Shown here piece by piece: positions 41,498-52,681 of a DNA stretch of 64,000 nucleotides. The number at the start of each line of letters is the position of its first letter. The stretch's first letter is position 1. The translations under genes were made by a program, and so were the position numbers. Origin of the DNA: Fulvia fulva (taxonomy: Eukaryota > Ascomycota > Dothideomycetes > Mycosphaerellales > Mycosphaerellaceae); contig NC_063022.1 in assembly GCF_020509005.1 (NCBI RefSeq), forward strand, positions 124,001 to 188,000, in the 5' to 3' direction. The notes under the pieces were generated by a model. The model searched no databases. It had not been told where the DNA came from and saw only the letters and a program-made list of their open reading frames with translations.

Positions 41498-44400
41498 ATG
41501 GAGAACGAGACTGGGTTCATAAGAAAGAGAGCAGCACCTCTTCTGACAAGAGAGAACCACGAAACATGGTTCAAGCTGATGAGAATACACCTGGTATCAA
41601 AGCAGGTTGACTGGGTCCTCGAAGACATCATCACGGACATTCCCGCTGTAACCCCATCTATAGCGACACCCTCTGCATCATCGGAGTCATCCCTTCCTTT
41701 GGATCAAGCGATAAGGAAGGCATCGTACAGACGGCACAATGCAACGGCCCTGTATGAGATGTACATCTGTCTGTCGACAGATGACCAAGAGATGACATAC
41801 GAGATCCGGCATGCGAAGGAGTTGTGGGAATGGGCTGAAGCTAAATATAAGAGAAGACTTCTCGCTACTGGAAGAAGTTTGCTTCAGCAATACACCAATT
41901 TCGTGATGACAGAAGACCAGTCTATAGATGATGCCTGGCAGGAGCTTAGCTCAATTGCAAGGAGGGCTGTTTCAATCTCGCCTCAGTTCCAAGACATCAA
42001 GACTGAGGACAGAAAGATCCAGCAACTCTTAGCAGCTCTGCCAGACTCATTTGGCTCAATTCGCGATGCAATTGATGCCCAGGTGAATCTCTCACCACAA
42101 GACATTCTTGCAATTCTTAGGGAGAAGCAAGAATCAATGATTCATCAAGGGACAGCCATGTTTGCTAAGAAGGGTTTCCAGGGCAAGCTCACGTGCCATC
42201 TCTGCGGTGGTGACCATTTTATGAGCAAGTGCCCACACCTTTCTGCAGCTCAGCAGGCTGTTAGGAACAAGGACAAACTAGCTAGGGTTACCTACCCTGC
42301 TAAGAGACAACCGTCACCACCTCGTAGGAGGTCATCATCACCAAACCTTCGTGATGTCCTCAAGGTGATGACGGACCTTGCAAAGCAGATGAAGGAGAGC
42401 CGCAAGCCAAAGGCCTCCTCTAGTAAGCCTGCAAGGGCCCATGCGACCCAGGAAGACGCATCAGACCCTGAGATACCATCAGAAGATGATGATGTTGATG
42501 AGGTTGCCCATTCCACTGTGGAAGCCAAAGGCAAGTACCCCTCGTCCGAGTGGTTGCTTGACTCTTGTGCATCATCACATATGACTGACCAAGATTCACT
42601 ATTCAGGACACTGAAGCCTCTTCAAAAGAGGAAGTGGATCAAGGTTGGGGGTGGCTATCTACAAGCTACACATATGGGAAGTGCAGTAATAGGTGGTCCT
42701 TCTGGAAAGCAAATTGTCTTAGAAAATGTCCTGTTTGTTCCTGGCCTTGGAGTTAGTCTTGTTTCGTGGAATCAGTTCAGCCAACAGTTTGCTGTCCAAC
42801 CACCCAGTTTCACCCTAAAATCCTTGTCTGGTAAACCCGTTGTCCAGACCAAACTTCGAGGAGGAGTACCGTTTATCCACTCGATCTCGGAAATTCTTGA
42901 GCCACAGCATGCTGGCATACTCTCTCAAGAACGTGACGGTACCGCTATGGCTAACACTGAGTCCGAAGATCAGTGGGAGCTATGGCATAGAAGATGTGCA
43001 CACCTTGGCAAGGGACTGCTAAGAAACCTGCATAGAGTCACTGACAAGAAAGATCCCATTCCTGTTCCTTCTGAACACCAGAATTGCAAGGTCTGCTCCC
43101 TTGCAAACATGAGGAAGTTCAAAGGACCTGCCACAGAGAGGAAAGGGGAGAGGCTGGCCCTCATCTCCATTGACATCTGTGGGCCTTTTCAGGGCGCAGT
43201 CTCTAGGCTAGGATACAAATATTGGCTTGAGATTGTAGACAACTTCTCTAGGAAGAAGTGGGTAATCCCTTTGAAGGCCAGGAGCGACGCTCCTGCAGCC
43301 CTACGGGATTGGAAGGTCCAGGCAGAACGGCAGTCAAGGTGCTTTCTGTCTGCGATCCGCAGTGATGGTGCAAAGGAAATTCTCGCCTTGCTAAAAGAGT
43401 GGGAGAAGGAGTTTGGCACTCAGATGGACACAACTGATGCCTACAACTCTCTTCAAAATGGACCTGTGGAAAGGTCAATTCAAGCCTCTGAGAACACAGT
43501 CCGGGCTATGCTTGAAGACTCTGGCATGCCAGTTGAGTTCTGGCCAGAAGCTTTGCAAGCACAGACTGTGATCAGAAACAGACTGCCTAATGGTCCGATC
43601 ATTGATGGTATTGCTCTTTCACCAGAAGAAGCCTTTACTGGCCAAGTACCGTCAGTCGACCATTTCCGCGTCTGGGGATGCAAAGCTGTGGTCTATATAG
43701 ACCCAAGAGCCCAACCTCAAGGCTTGAGGAGAGACAAGTTGATGAACCGAGGAAAAGAAGCCGTGTTTGTGGGCTACTCAGAAAACACCACAAAACAATG
43801 GCTGTTCTGGGATCCCGACATGAAAGCAATAAAAGCGTATAGTCACGTCGACTGGTTTGAGAATGAGAAGGGGGGAGATATGGATCTTGGTATCACCTTC
43901 ACTAACTAGCCGAGTCGAGCGCCACAGCGCAATCCTGTTGGGAGGAAGCCCTTTGGGGCGAAATTTTCCGATAGGGGATTATCAGAGACACCGTTACGAA
44001 GGCCAGGAGAAAATATTGAGGCGGTTTCAACACTGTCGAAGGCCGATAACGGTGGATCTATACAGAACCTACCCAAGTCATCAACACCACAGCAACCGCT
44101 GTTTGTGCAACTTCCCCCTCCCCCAAAGGACATTGGGGAATACCAGAAGTTTGGAGATCAGGGTACTCCAATGAAAGAAAAAGAAGATGTCGTTCAGTTC
44201 GACCCATCCGAACACCCAGCGCCACCTCAGGTTGCAGGCAACAAGAGGTCAAGGGGGGACGGAGATGATAACTCTGAAGAGCATGAGGCTAAACACCATA
44301 AGGCTCTTATCGCCCAGATGTTCCATCTAGACCCTACAATGAGCTGGGTAGAGGAGATTCTGAACGACGTGGAAGAACATGCATTTGCTGCTGTTGGGCA

Positions 44401-46024
44401 GGCCATAGCCTATCAGCAGGAAGTGCCAATCCCAAAGTCCTATAAGGCAGCCGTAGGAGACCCCGAATAGGGACATATGTGGAGAGAGGCAATCGAGAAC
44501 GAACTTATTGCCTTAGCAAGCAACAACACCTGGGAAGCAGTTGTACCGCCAAAGGGTGCGAATCTAATTACTTCTAGGTGGGTCTTTGATGTGAAAAGAA
44601 TGATTAGTGGAGCCATTGAGAAGTTCAAGGCAAGACTAGTTGCAAGAGGGTTTTCACAGAAATATGGGGTTGACTTCGAAGAGACCTTTGCACCTACTGT
44701 TAGACATGATACTCTCCGAGTATTCATGGCAGTAGTATGTGAGAGAGATCTCGAGATGCACCTAGTGGATGTGAATAATGCTTTTACCCAAAGCAGCCTT
44801 CTTGAAGACATCTATATGATCCCACCCCCAGGAGTTGAAGCACCTCCAAACATGGTGTTCAAGGTCCTACGAAGCCTTTATGGGCTTAAGCAAGCAGCTA
44901 GAGACTGGAACAAGCTCTGTGTTGCGAAGCTAGAGAAGATTGGATTTACCCAGTCCCAGGTAGATCCATGCCTACTTATCCATACGGATAGAGACCTTAT
45001 GGTCCTTACCCATGTGGATGACATACCCATTGCAGCTCCGAAGCTGTCAGATGTTCAGTGGTTTAAGGCTGAGCTTGGAAAAGTGTTTAAGATTAAAGAT
45101 CTTGGTGAACCTACGAAGATCCTTAGAATGAGGATTACAAGAGACAGGTCCTAAGGCACTTTGAAGCTTGATCAAGGACACTATGTCCACGCTAACTTAG
45201 CCAAGATGAACATGGCTAGAGAGAAGGCTACGCCAACCCACTCACCTATGGAGAGCTACGAGCATTTAGTGCCTACGGCACCTATGGATGAGAGGTGCAA
45301 CAAACAGGATTACTAGAGCCACAATGGTACCTGGATGTGGCCAATGACAATGACAAGGCCAGACTTAGCATTCCCCCTTGGAAGAATTAGCTCATTTGTT
45401 GCTGATCCCTCGCAGCAGCATATGAAGGCTTTGAAGAAGCTCTCCCGATACCTGCGGTCGTACCCAGACCTAGGTCTTATGTATAGAAAGGGAGGGGGCA
45501 ATCTCCAGGGATACTCGGACTCTGACTACGCTATGGACAAAGTGGATAGAGTCTCAATTCTGGGATACGTGTGGTTCCTTTGTGGATCACCTGTGTCCTA
45601 GATGAGTAGGAAGCAGAAGTCTGTTACAACATCAACAATGGAAGCTGAGTTCATAGCTATGAACGCAGCCGCAAAGCAGTCACAATTTCTTGCTGCTGTC
45701 CTCAGGGAAATGGGGTGCCCAGAACTGGTAGGAAAGAGCTCTTTCCAGCCGAGTGTAAGGGCAAGCAAGGGCACTGTTGACGAGCTAAGGCCAGTCAAGC
45801 TCATGGGTGACAACCAAGCCGCTTTGACACTTGTCAAAGATGCCCATGTGCATGAAAGGTCAAAGCATATTGATGTTGCATATAACTATGTCAGACATCT
45901 CTGGTGGCAGAAGAAGATTGCAGTGGACTACTGCCATACAAAGGACATGGCTGCTGATGGGTTAACAAAGCCCCTCAATGGCTAGCAGTTCCAAAACTTT
46001 GTAAGGCAGCTCCAGCTTGCGTAA
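41498..46024 (+). pseudogene. Copia Gag-Pol polyprotein, one frame with seven internal stops
   Basis: From ATG 41498 (MENETGFIRKRAA) a single frame runs to TAA 46022-46024 (about 1,508 codons). Gag has the retrotransposon fold (NHETWFKLMRIHLVSKQVDW) and a CCHC knuckle CHLCGGDHFMSKC. Protease is WLLDSCASSHMT (DSC in place of the usual DSG/DTG). Integrase has HRRCAHL..CKVCS and the D-D-E set (DICGPF, DTTDAYNSLQNGPVERS). RT has SRWVFDVKR, VDVNNAFTQ, YGLKQAARDW and HVDDIPI for the YVDD box. RNase H has TMEAEFIAM, LMGDNQAAL and SKHIDVAYNYV. Stops at 43907, 44468, 45152, 45314, 45599 and 45983 interrupt it, all in frame. There are no indels. Each stop is one CpA-to-TpA step from Gln or Trp, which indicates RIP rather than random decay. 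Confidence 0.9.
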
Positions 46025-46059
46025 AGGGATTGTAGGAGACCATGTGGCCTGAGTGGGAG

Positions 46060-46294
46060 TGTTGAGAACATACAGGCCGCAGGACAAGCATGTAGGTGTG
46101 GGTGTGTCATGTGATAGATCACGTGACTAGGGTTTGCCAGCCCCTATAGGCTGGCAAACATCCGGACACCTAGCATCTACCTACACCAACACCGGCGATA
46201 CTGTATGTAGATACACGCTATCCCATTGGGTCCTTCTTCGTCTTTTGTGTGATCCGCCGTCTTCCACTGCTGCGCAACTCGTACCTGTTTAACA
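46060..46294 (+). repeat. Copia 3' LTR (235 bp)
   Basis: Same length as the 5' LTR with one difference, C at 46080. Followed by TTAGT (46295-46299). Confidence 0.95.
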
Positions 46295-46299
46295 TTAGT
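46295..46299 (+). repeat. Right 5-bp target duplication of the Copia element
   Basis: TTAGT, matching 40751-40755. Confidence 0.9.
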
Positions 46300-48839
46300 G
46301 TCGACTTATATGCCCCGGTGACCTTCCTTAGGCATTGGTTTTAGATCTTCGCTAACGGCGCGACGAGTCCCTTTAATAGGCAGGCCCTCTCGCCTAAGGA
46401 CTATACTTGGCTGCTATAGGTAAGGGCTAGCCGTATAATAGCCGTATATAGAAGTCGTAACTACCGAAAGTCCGCCCCCTATATAGACGTAGTAAGCCTC
46501 TAGTATGATGCTATATTCTGTTTAGCTTTCCGTAATATTGCCTATACGTGCTTCCTCTCGTAGCGCCGGGTCTACCTATAGTCCGAGGATCCTAAGCTGA
46601 TTTGCCGGGTTAGTCGTGTGCCCCTATATCTAGATAGAAGCTTGTATATTATAAAACCGTGGCCGGCGCGTAAAGTGTATCAGATTGTACTTTTCTAGGG
46701 CAAACCGAGCCCTATGCCTCCTAGCCTAGTCCTCGTAGATCTTATGCTTCTCTTCTAGTAGCCTACAGTTCTCCTTAGTCGAGGGCGACTACGCTAGGAT
46801 GTTCGTGTCGTCCACGAAGCCGCTCGTAGCGGTGTTCTAGGATTCTAGGGCTGGGAGTAGCGTCGCTATAAAGAAGAGGAACAGGATAGGTACTAGCGTT
46901 AAGCCTTACGGGATTCTAGTATAGACTGCTTAAAATGGGCTTTTGTACTAACCGACTAGGATCGACGTGCTACGGTTTTAGAGGTAGGACCGTACGAAGT
47001 TGACAAGCCACTTAGGGAGTCCTTTCGACCTTAGGATATAGAGTAGCCGCGGGTGTAATACGTAGTCGAAGGCTCCCGATATGTCTAGACTAAGTAAGGA
47101 TGCCACCTTGTCCCTATTCCTATACTAGATAGCCTTTACCTAAGAGGTGATGAGTTCTATCGCGGATAGCGTCGACCGCTATAGGCGCGCACCTATCTAG
47201 GTGTCCGGGAGTAGGGAGTACCCCTCTGCCGCCTCGGAGAGTCTCGTTATAACCAGCTTCTTAAGCGCCTTCCTAAGAGTGTTAAGGAGCGCAATTAGGC
47301 GGTACGACTTCACCTACGTATAGTCTTCCTTTTACGGCTTACGTAGGACTACTCTCGTCGATTGTTTAAATGCCGTTAGGTAGTGTCCGGTCTGTAGGCA
47401 GGCGTTGAAGATCGCTGCGACTACTAGGGCTAGTTGATCTCTACACTTCTTTAGTAGTTCGTTTGGGATCGTATCCGGCCCCGGGGCTTTCTTCGCCGGT
47501 AACTTCCTAAGCATAGCGGCAACTTCTCCCTCGGACACATTCTGTTGGACCGCGATGCTAGGGGCTAGGGGAGTAGAGCTGTTTATGTCGCTTAGATTAG
47601 CCTCGACTGGGGGCGGGAAGAACTTGCTAGCTAGTAGACGCGCCTTGGCCTCGGGGTCGCTAACCGGGCCACTAGGCGATTGTAGCGCTAGGATAGAGAA
47701 GGAGGGGCCCTGTGTAGGGTCCTGTCGGGCCCATTTCGCTAGCTTCCACATCCTCGCTAGCTTGTCGGCGATTTCTTCTACTGTAGCTCTCTAGCCGACT
47801 GCTTTCTCCCTCGGTATCGTAGCTTTCTTCTGTTGGCATGCCTCCCTGTATACGTTCCAGGCCTCCTCGCTATGGCTGCTCGTCCACACCCGGCGGGCTC
47901 TCCTTGCTTCTCTTACTGTCGCAGTGCACTTCGGCGTCCAGTATGGTTTGGACCATGTCGTTGGTTAGGCAAGCGGAACGTGAAGTGAGGTCGCTTTTCT
48001 TATTTCGTCTGTTAACCCTTGGACTGCCTCGTCTATCTCGTCTTTACTATTGTATTGCTGCTGCGCGATCTGGACCAGCCTCTCGGAGTCGTCGAGGTAT
48101 GCCTGGATGTTGGCCCAGTGGGCCTTTCCCCAGTTTGGCTTAGGGGTTCTTGCTGGTGTGCATTGTATCTGTGTCGCAATGGAGGTCCTGACTGGCATGT
48201 GGTCTGACGACGCCTCGAGTTCATGTTCGATCCCACAGTAGGTTACCATGTGGTAGTGGCTATCTGAGATCCAGGAGAGGTCGATCGTGCCTTGGAGTCC
48301 CCCTCTCTTCCAGGTGCCCAGGTCCTTCGGGGTATTGAGGGCAATTGCGTTGCTCGCCATCAAGTCGATTACTTCGTCGGCTATGGGGTGCGGCTGCATA
48401 AGGCTTTCCCAGGAAGGGTGGTGTATGTTGAAGTCTCCTACTACGATGTGGCAGCCTTGTCTCTTGAGCGCACTGTCCAGGTGTCTACAGACCCCAAGGT
48501 CGCGGCTGGACCTCGAGGCTGGCGGTTGCATATATATGTTGTGTATCCAAGTGCTACCCACGTGGAGGGAGGTAATATCTCCCCCGCCTTCTTCGTCTGC
48601 GTAGTACACTACCTCCCATTCGGATTCTAGTATGTCCTTGCTGACATAGAAGCACGTACGGGGTCTGCCGTCGCTTCGTAGGCATGTCGTGTAGCCTGGT
48701 GACTTGCAGGTCGTTGGTCTCTTATAGTGCGGGTTAATCCATGGCTCCTGGATTGCTAGGACGTGGTAGACGTGCGGGTCCGCCTCGTGTAGGAAATGGT
48801 TCTGCACTATATCCTTGCTATGGTTGACGTTGTACTGGA
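46300..48839 (-). pseudogene. LINE ORF2: open endonuclease part and RIP-damaged reverse transcriptase
   Basis: On the minus strand 48839-47965 encodes the endonuclease/exonuclease/phosphatase fold without a stop (VVGDFNIHHPSWES, LQGTIDLSWISDS, SSDHMPVRTS). From 47751 the RT begins (EGEVAAMLRKLPAKKAPGPD) and is open to about 47332. Beyond it RT motifs are readable only between many stops down to 46300, where the Copia element cuts it. Base composition changes with this: 46441-47040 has very few CA dinucleotides and many TA, while 47800-48839 looks like ordinary coding DNA. The remaining C-terminal part lies beyond the Copia element at 40750-39840. Confidence 0.75.
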
Positions 48840-48854
48840 TGAACGTCACAATTA
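48840..48854 (+). repeat. Right target-site duplication of the LINE (15 bp)
   Basis: TGAACGTCACAATTA, identical to 39825-39839. Confidence 0.9.
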
Positions 48855-49936
48855 ATGATCGGCAGATGCACCTACCATCAGAAATCATCGACAACATCGT
48901 GTTCTGGGTAACTGACGATAGCCAACTTCGCAATGTCAGGCTAGTCAACACGATCTTCAACCGCTGTGCGATACAACAGCTGAGCAACTCGCACACTACA
49001 CCATCCGAGCTCTTCCTCCTGCCCGCTGGGAGATCTGGTTACTCCGACGAGCCTTGGCCCTACTTCTTGAGCACTCGAACACGTGTGCGCGGGGACTTTG
49101 CTATCTGGACCTGGCTGTGCATACCTCAAGATATCAAGCTAGAGGATACATCTACGCCAGAAGGCAGTCGCTTTAAGGACCTTTTATCTGCGACTCGGAC
49201 AGCAAAGTACAATGACGATTCCAGTGATGGGTATGATGCATCCTACAAGGAGCCTCATGTGATGGAAAGTACATATTGGGGCCGCACGATCGAAGCGCCT
49301 TGTCATGTCTGGATTCTGCATCGTACGTAAGGGCGTTCGTCGTCTGTGGCCTCCGCTGATAGCGTTCCAGAGTTCGACGACGAGGAACCATGGGACTATT
49401 ACCGCGCCTCAACCTTCGCCAAGGACATCAGAGACTTTCTCGAGGCTCTAGCTCCAGGATGCGTCGAGACCTCCCGTTGTGGACGCATGAGCATTCACCG
49501 TCCTACTTGGTGCTCAAGATCCCTTCCTGGGTTTGAAGGTTATCATGAAGTCAGAACACATCATTTCGCTACAGACATGCCACGCGAGCAACGGACAGCC
49601 CTGAACCAAGGCTTACATCACAATCCACGTCGACAGATTAATACCCGGGTTCAACCGACAGAGCCCATCCCTTGGCCTGGGCACAAGGAATGGTGCTGGT
49701 TGCCGGGCTTCCGTGTATTTGAGGGCAGGCGCACAGTAGCTTTGCGGGTCATCATCAATTGGAGAACTCCTGAGATCGAAGCGAAGTACAAAGAGATGCA
49801 TTCCGAATTACAACGACGAGTCGTGCCTTGTAAGGATGATCGACCTCATGATTTACAGCTACTGCAAGCTCTTGAAGATGCAGGGCCACTCGGATGCGAG
49901 TCTTATCATTGCCACTTCGGTCGACAGGCGCTTTAG

Positions 49937-50589
49937 TTCCACCGCCACGAGAGGCCACCCGATCGATATTGATTAGACTTGCAGTGTCTGAGATTGCCAT
50001 TGAGTACACGGGCAACGCTTACGGTCAAAGCTCATACATATCTCCATTGCATTATACCACTCCTATGCAATTACAAGAGCTCACCCTCTAACGAGGGTGC
50101 TTTTCTCTTCCCGGGACTCTCGCAGCGAACACACAAGCTTTGGCTGCAGCTCACGGCAAGCCGCGCCAAAACGTAAAAGAACGAGCTCCCCACCGACGCT
50201 ATCTTGGTCTACAGCCTGGAGGTTCTCAGCATACGAACAGATTCAGGCAAGGAGATCCGGCTTGCCCGGTTTGCCTGGCTGAGCGAAGACGTGTAAGAGT
50301 CTCTTGTCGTAGCCTTCGGCTGCACACTGTACCTGACCATCTCTCATCTGGGTTCCGCATTTCACTTACAGCCAGAGCACAGGCAACCTCATAGCACGCC
50401 CTGCTGAATCTGTACCAGCGTAGTCATAGACCTAGGTAATATGGCCCAGATGCCCGCGTGATTCGCTCGGAATTGTCCACCGATGAAGCACCAACCTGCG
50501 CTTCAAGTTACAACCTGGGATTTCTCGAGGCCCGCAGAGCGCTGACGTACAACTTGCCACGTACAGATCCTCTCCAAGCCCCTCAAACC
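49937..50589. other. Intergenic, nothing recognised
   Basis: About 650 bp between the split gene and the next, convergent, F-box-like gene. No gene or repeat seen. Confidence 0.3.
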
Positions 50590-51427
50590 TCAAAACGCAT
50601 CATACCACTCCCGTCGCTCCCTCCGCCACTCCATCAGCCTCCTAATATTCTCCCTCATCGCCTCGACGAACTCCCGATGGCTCTCATCACCAACACTCTT
50701 CCACTTCTCAATCCTCACAACCTCCTCGACACCCACAGTCCTCCCACCAACGGCATCCCTCCCATTCTCAGCCAGAGCCTTCAGCAACGGCTCAAGTGCA
50801 TACGTCAGAGCATACGACCACGCCCCCCCCTCTCTGGCCAGAGATCTCGAAGCTCTTAAGATCTTTAGCCGCCCCAAGGATCTCGCAAGTCCGCTCCAGA
50901 CCGACGAGACTCGTGATGTAGAGACTGATGTGGCGGATGTACTTGATGGAGCTAGGAAAATGGGAGAGGATGGATGGGACGTCGAGGGTACTGCCGTGGT
51001 TGAAGGAGAAGGTGTTGTTGCCGTACAGGATTGGTGTGGCTTCGGAGTTGATTTGGTGGCATGTGAGGAGGATCTCGGGGTGGAGGTGCGCTTTTGGGGT
51101 CTTTTTGCTGGATTTTAGGGTGAGGTGCTTGCGCTGCTTGTCTTCGTAGCCGAGCTGCAGGGGGTTCTCGTCCTCGAGGAGTAGGGAGTAGATTCGATTT
51201 CGGAGTTCAGCGGGTAGATCCAGAAACCTGGAGGCTGGGTCCCGGGTTTCGGTAGCGAACTTTGAGGTGTGAGCGAGGAGCGAATTCTTGCTGCGCAGAC
51301 AGCGAGTGGGCGGTTCCTCCTCGATTGCTGACTCGACCAGCTCCTCAGGCTCGGGAGATCCGCCGGCAAATGTGTCCGTGTTGTCGAGCAGGTAGCGTTT
51401 GCTGCGAAGACGGCGAGTTGGAGGCAT
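50590..51427 (-). CDS. F-box-like (2EXR-type) gene with a homopolymer frameshift
   Basis: The frame from ATG 51427 (MPPTRRLRSKRYLL) carries a repeated basic motif (PTRRLRSK, PTRCLRSK), then RFLDLPAELRNRIYSLLLED and LLTCHQINSEATPILYGNNT, the canonical fungal F-box-like pair with the HQINSEAxxxLYGxNTF block. At a run of eight C on the + strand (50823-50830, G8 in the gene) the frame is lost and stops soon after. With seven bases it continues AWSYALTYALEPLLKALAEN to MEWRRERREWYDAF at 50590. One extra G is thus the only lesion: real slippage, or a sequencing error. About 277 aa when read with G7. Confidence 0.65.
50823..50830 (+). repeat. C8 homopolymer at a frame break
   Basis: Eight C (G8 in the minus-strand gene). 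A length of seven restores the reading frame of the F-box-like gene. Confidence 0.85.
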
Positions 51428-51993
51428 CTTTCAGATTGGGTTGTGGTGTCAGGGGAATTGGGACGGCAACCTAGGCAACAGTCGCGTTTGTAGGGAGTGG
51501 AAGCAAGCTTCACACCAACAGGATGTTGTCGGTCTTTCGAATGTGACGCGCGCGAGATAGTGGCAGTGCAGGAATGAAAGTCGCGGGTATTTCTGCACTA
51601 GCGCCTGACACATGACGCTCGGACTCTGGCATTCACGGGAAGCATTCACTTACAGTCGGCATGAGTTTTGACGGTGTATACAGTCGACTGGAAGATCAAA
51701 TCCATATTATCACCGGCACGGGCTCGCCGGTATGTTTACAGACTTGAGTCTGGAATGAGAAGGCCTCCCAGGAGCGACTTCCTGATATTTATGCTGGCAC
51801 TTAAGTCGCGACTCTGTAGAACAACGGCATAGTCGACATCAATACATCTATCACCCCTCCACGTAGCCCTGAGACACTGAGACAGCGTTTCTTGGTCTCG
51901 TCTCTTTGATGCCCATGCCACATGTCAAATCAATCCGGGAGTCAGCCACCTGAAGCTTGCTGCACCTAACCAATCCTCCCTTAAAAGCGCGTC
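51428..51993. other. Intergenic, nothing recognised
   Basis: About 570 bp. If the zinc protein at 52249 is not spliced, its frame extends here to 51851. Confidence 0.3.
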
Positions 51994-52249
51994 TCATACC
52001 CCTGAAGTAGGCTATCAGCAGCAGCAGCAGCGGCAGCGGCACGCAGAACTTGAAAAAGTGTGACATACATCGATTCCCGGTCCCATTGCACCTCCCACAG
52101 ACTCGAAAGACATAACAGCCGCCGTTACATGTATTGCACTTGAAGCTTCCGCTAGCCGTATTGATCGAGCCTCGTCCAGAGCAGCTGTAGCAACGCTGTC
52201 GGTATCGACCGTTGCCTTTACAGCTCATACAGTTGCGTTGTTGAGGCAT
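51994..52249 (-). CDS. Small CxxCxGxG zinc protein (DnaJ central-domain-like)
   Basis: From ATG 52249 (MPQQRNCMSCKGNG) come four cysteine pairs: CMSCKGNG, CYSCSGRG, CNTCNGG and CGRCNGTG, the CxxCxGxG pattern of the DnaJ zinc domain. Splicing at GTATGT (intron 52002-52068, 67 nt) gives 62 aa ending GNRWV. Without splicing the frame continues through a Leu-rich segment (FCVPLPLLLLLIAYF), coded partly by a (CTG)n run, to 51851 and would make a membrane-anchored form. The short spliced form is favoured because fungal proteins of this type usually end soon after the last pair. No J domain is present. Function unknown; such proteins may be thiol or zinc chaperones. Confidence 0.6.
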
Positions 52250-52681
52250 GATGATGATGATAATCTCGTGAGATAATGTCGCGACGTGATACAGATCACG
52301 TTGGTCCCAGATGGCGGGTGGTTGAGGAATAGGAATGATGAGGTATCGATTGCGCAGAGGATGCTCAAACCCCTTTATGCCTTTCTGCAGGCTGGCCTCT
52401 GTGTTGGTTCGTTCTGCCGACCTTCGTGTTTTTGGCTTGGCAGCTACGTGAAGGTTCGCCAGTGGTCGTACACGGTTGCGAATACGGCAAGATGTAAGCA
52501 ACTTGCATGAGACACTGGGGTCTGTACGTTGGAGCTTCTTCGCGTGGAACTGTATGCCAAGAACTCCGGTCAAGCATCCTGGCCGACGGGCAGCTGAAAG
52601 GTGAGGCTGCACTGTTGCACAGCGTCAAGTCGGCGTATGGTGAGTGGAATGTGTTTCAACACTGCGCGAGCACTTCAATGA
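52250..52681. other. Intergenic, nothing recognised
   Basis: About 430 bp between the zinc protein and the 3' end of DAM1. A run of ATG triplets (52248-52260) marks its start. Confidence 0.3.

Larger units (their letters stand above)
40756..46294 (+). mobile_element. Ty1/Copia LTR retrotransposon, 5.5 kb, nested in the LINE
   Basis: 235-bp LTRs begin TGTTGAGAACA and end CTGTTTAACA, flank a Gag-Pol region and are bordered by TTAGT duplications. Domain order is gag, protease, integrase, RT, RNase H; integrase before RT defines Copia. Immediately after the 5' LTR comes GGTTATAAGCCCGAG, in the primer-binding-site position, and GAGTGGGAG just before the 3' LTR is the polypurine tract. The LTRs differ at one base (T at 40776, C at 46080), so insertion is recent. 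It went in after, and in the opposite orientation to, the LINE. Confidence 0.95.
39840..48839 (-). mobile_element. 5'-truncated non-LTR retrotransposon (LINE, Tad/I-like), interrupted by a Copia element
   Basis: LINE sequence occupies 39840-40755 and 46295-48839, about 3.5 kb in all, on the minus strand. From its 5' end: the apurinic endonuclease domain is cut just at its start (IQYNVNHSKDIVQNHF at 48839) and continues with LAIQEPWINP, VVGDFNIHHPSWES and SSDHMPVRT; then reverse transcriptase (KKAPGPDTIPNELLKK, and degenerate PQGLTLVPILF, FVDDTNILA near 46830); then post-RT text and a C-terminal zinc-knuckle-like CPYGYHS..HALLVCPRW near 40250. The 3' end is a short (ATCT)n tail beside the left target duplication. 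The RT and 3' parts are riddled with stops; the endonuclease part is open. 5' truncation and the TATC-type tail are classic for LINEs. Confidence 0.85.
39797..49936 (+). pseudogene. F-box-like gene split by a 9-kb nested transposon insertion
   Basis: The first 14 codons (39797-39839, MYASRHFQNLNVTI) are separated from the rest (48855-49936) by the LINE/Copia nest. The 15-bp target duplication restores the frame exactly when the insertion is ignored: NLNVTI then NDRQMHLPSEIIDNIVFWV, an F-box-like motif, followed by LRNVRLVNTIFNRC. A 48-nt intron (49323-49370, GTACGT..CCAG) joins ILHQ to FDDEEPWDYYRAS. The last exon ends AGPLGCESYHCHFGRQAL at 49936. No other lesion is visible downstream, so the insertion itself broke the gene and is not very old. 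A fortuitous ATG at the junction (48839-48841) could still start a nearly full-length product. Confidence 0.75.

Noticed and set aside
40756..46294. CRISPR or prokaryotic-type repeat array
   Set aside because: The long identical repeats are LTRs with TG..CA ends and 5-bp target duplications.
52010..52045. (CAG/CGG)n run as a trinucleotide expansion
   Set aside because: Only about five to six units, interrupted, within a probable intron; not remarkable.
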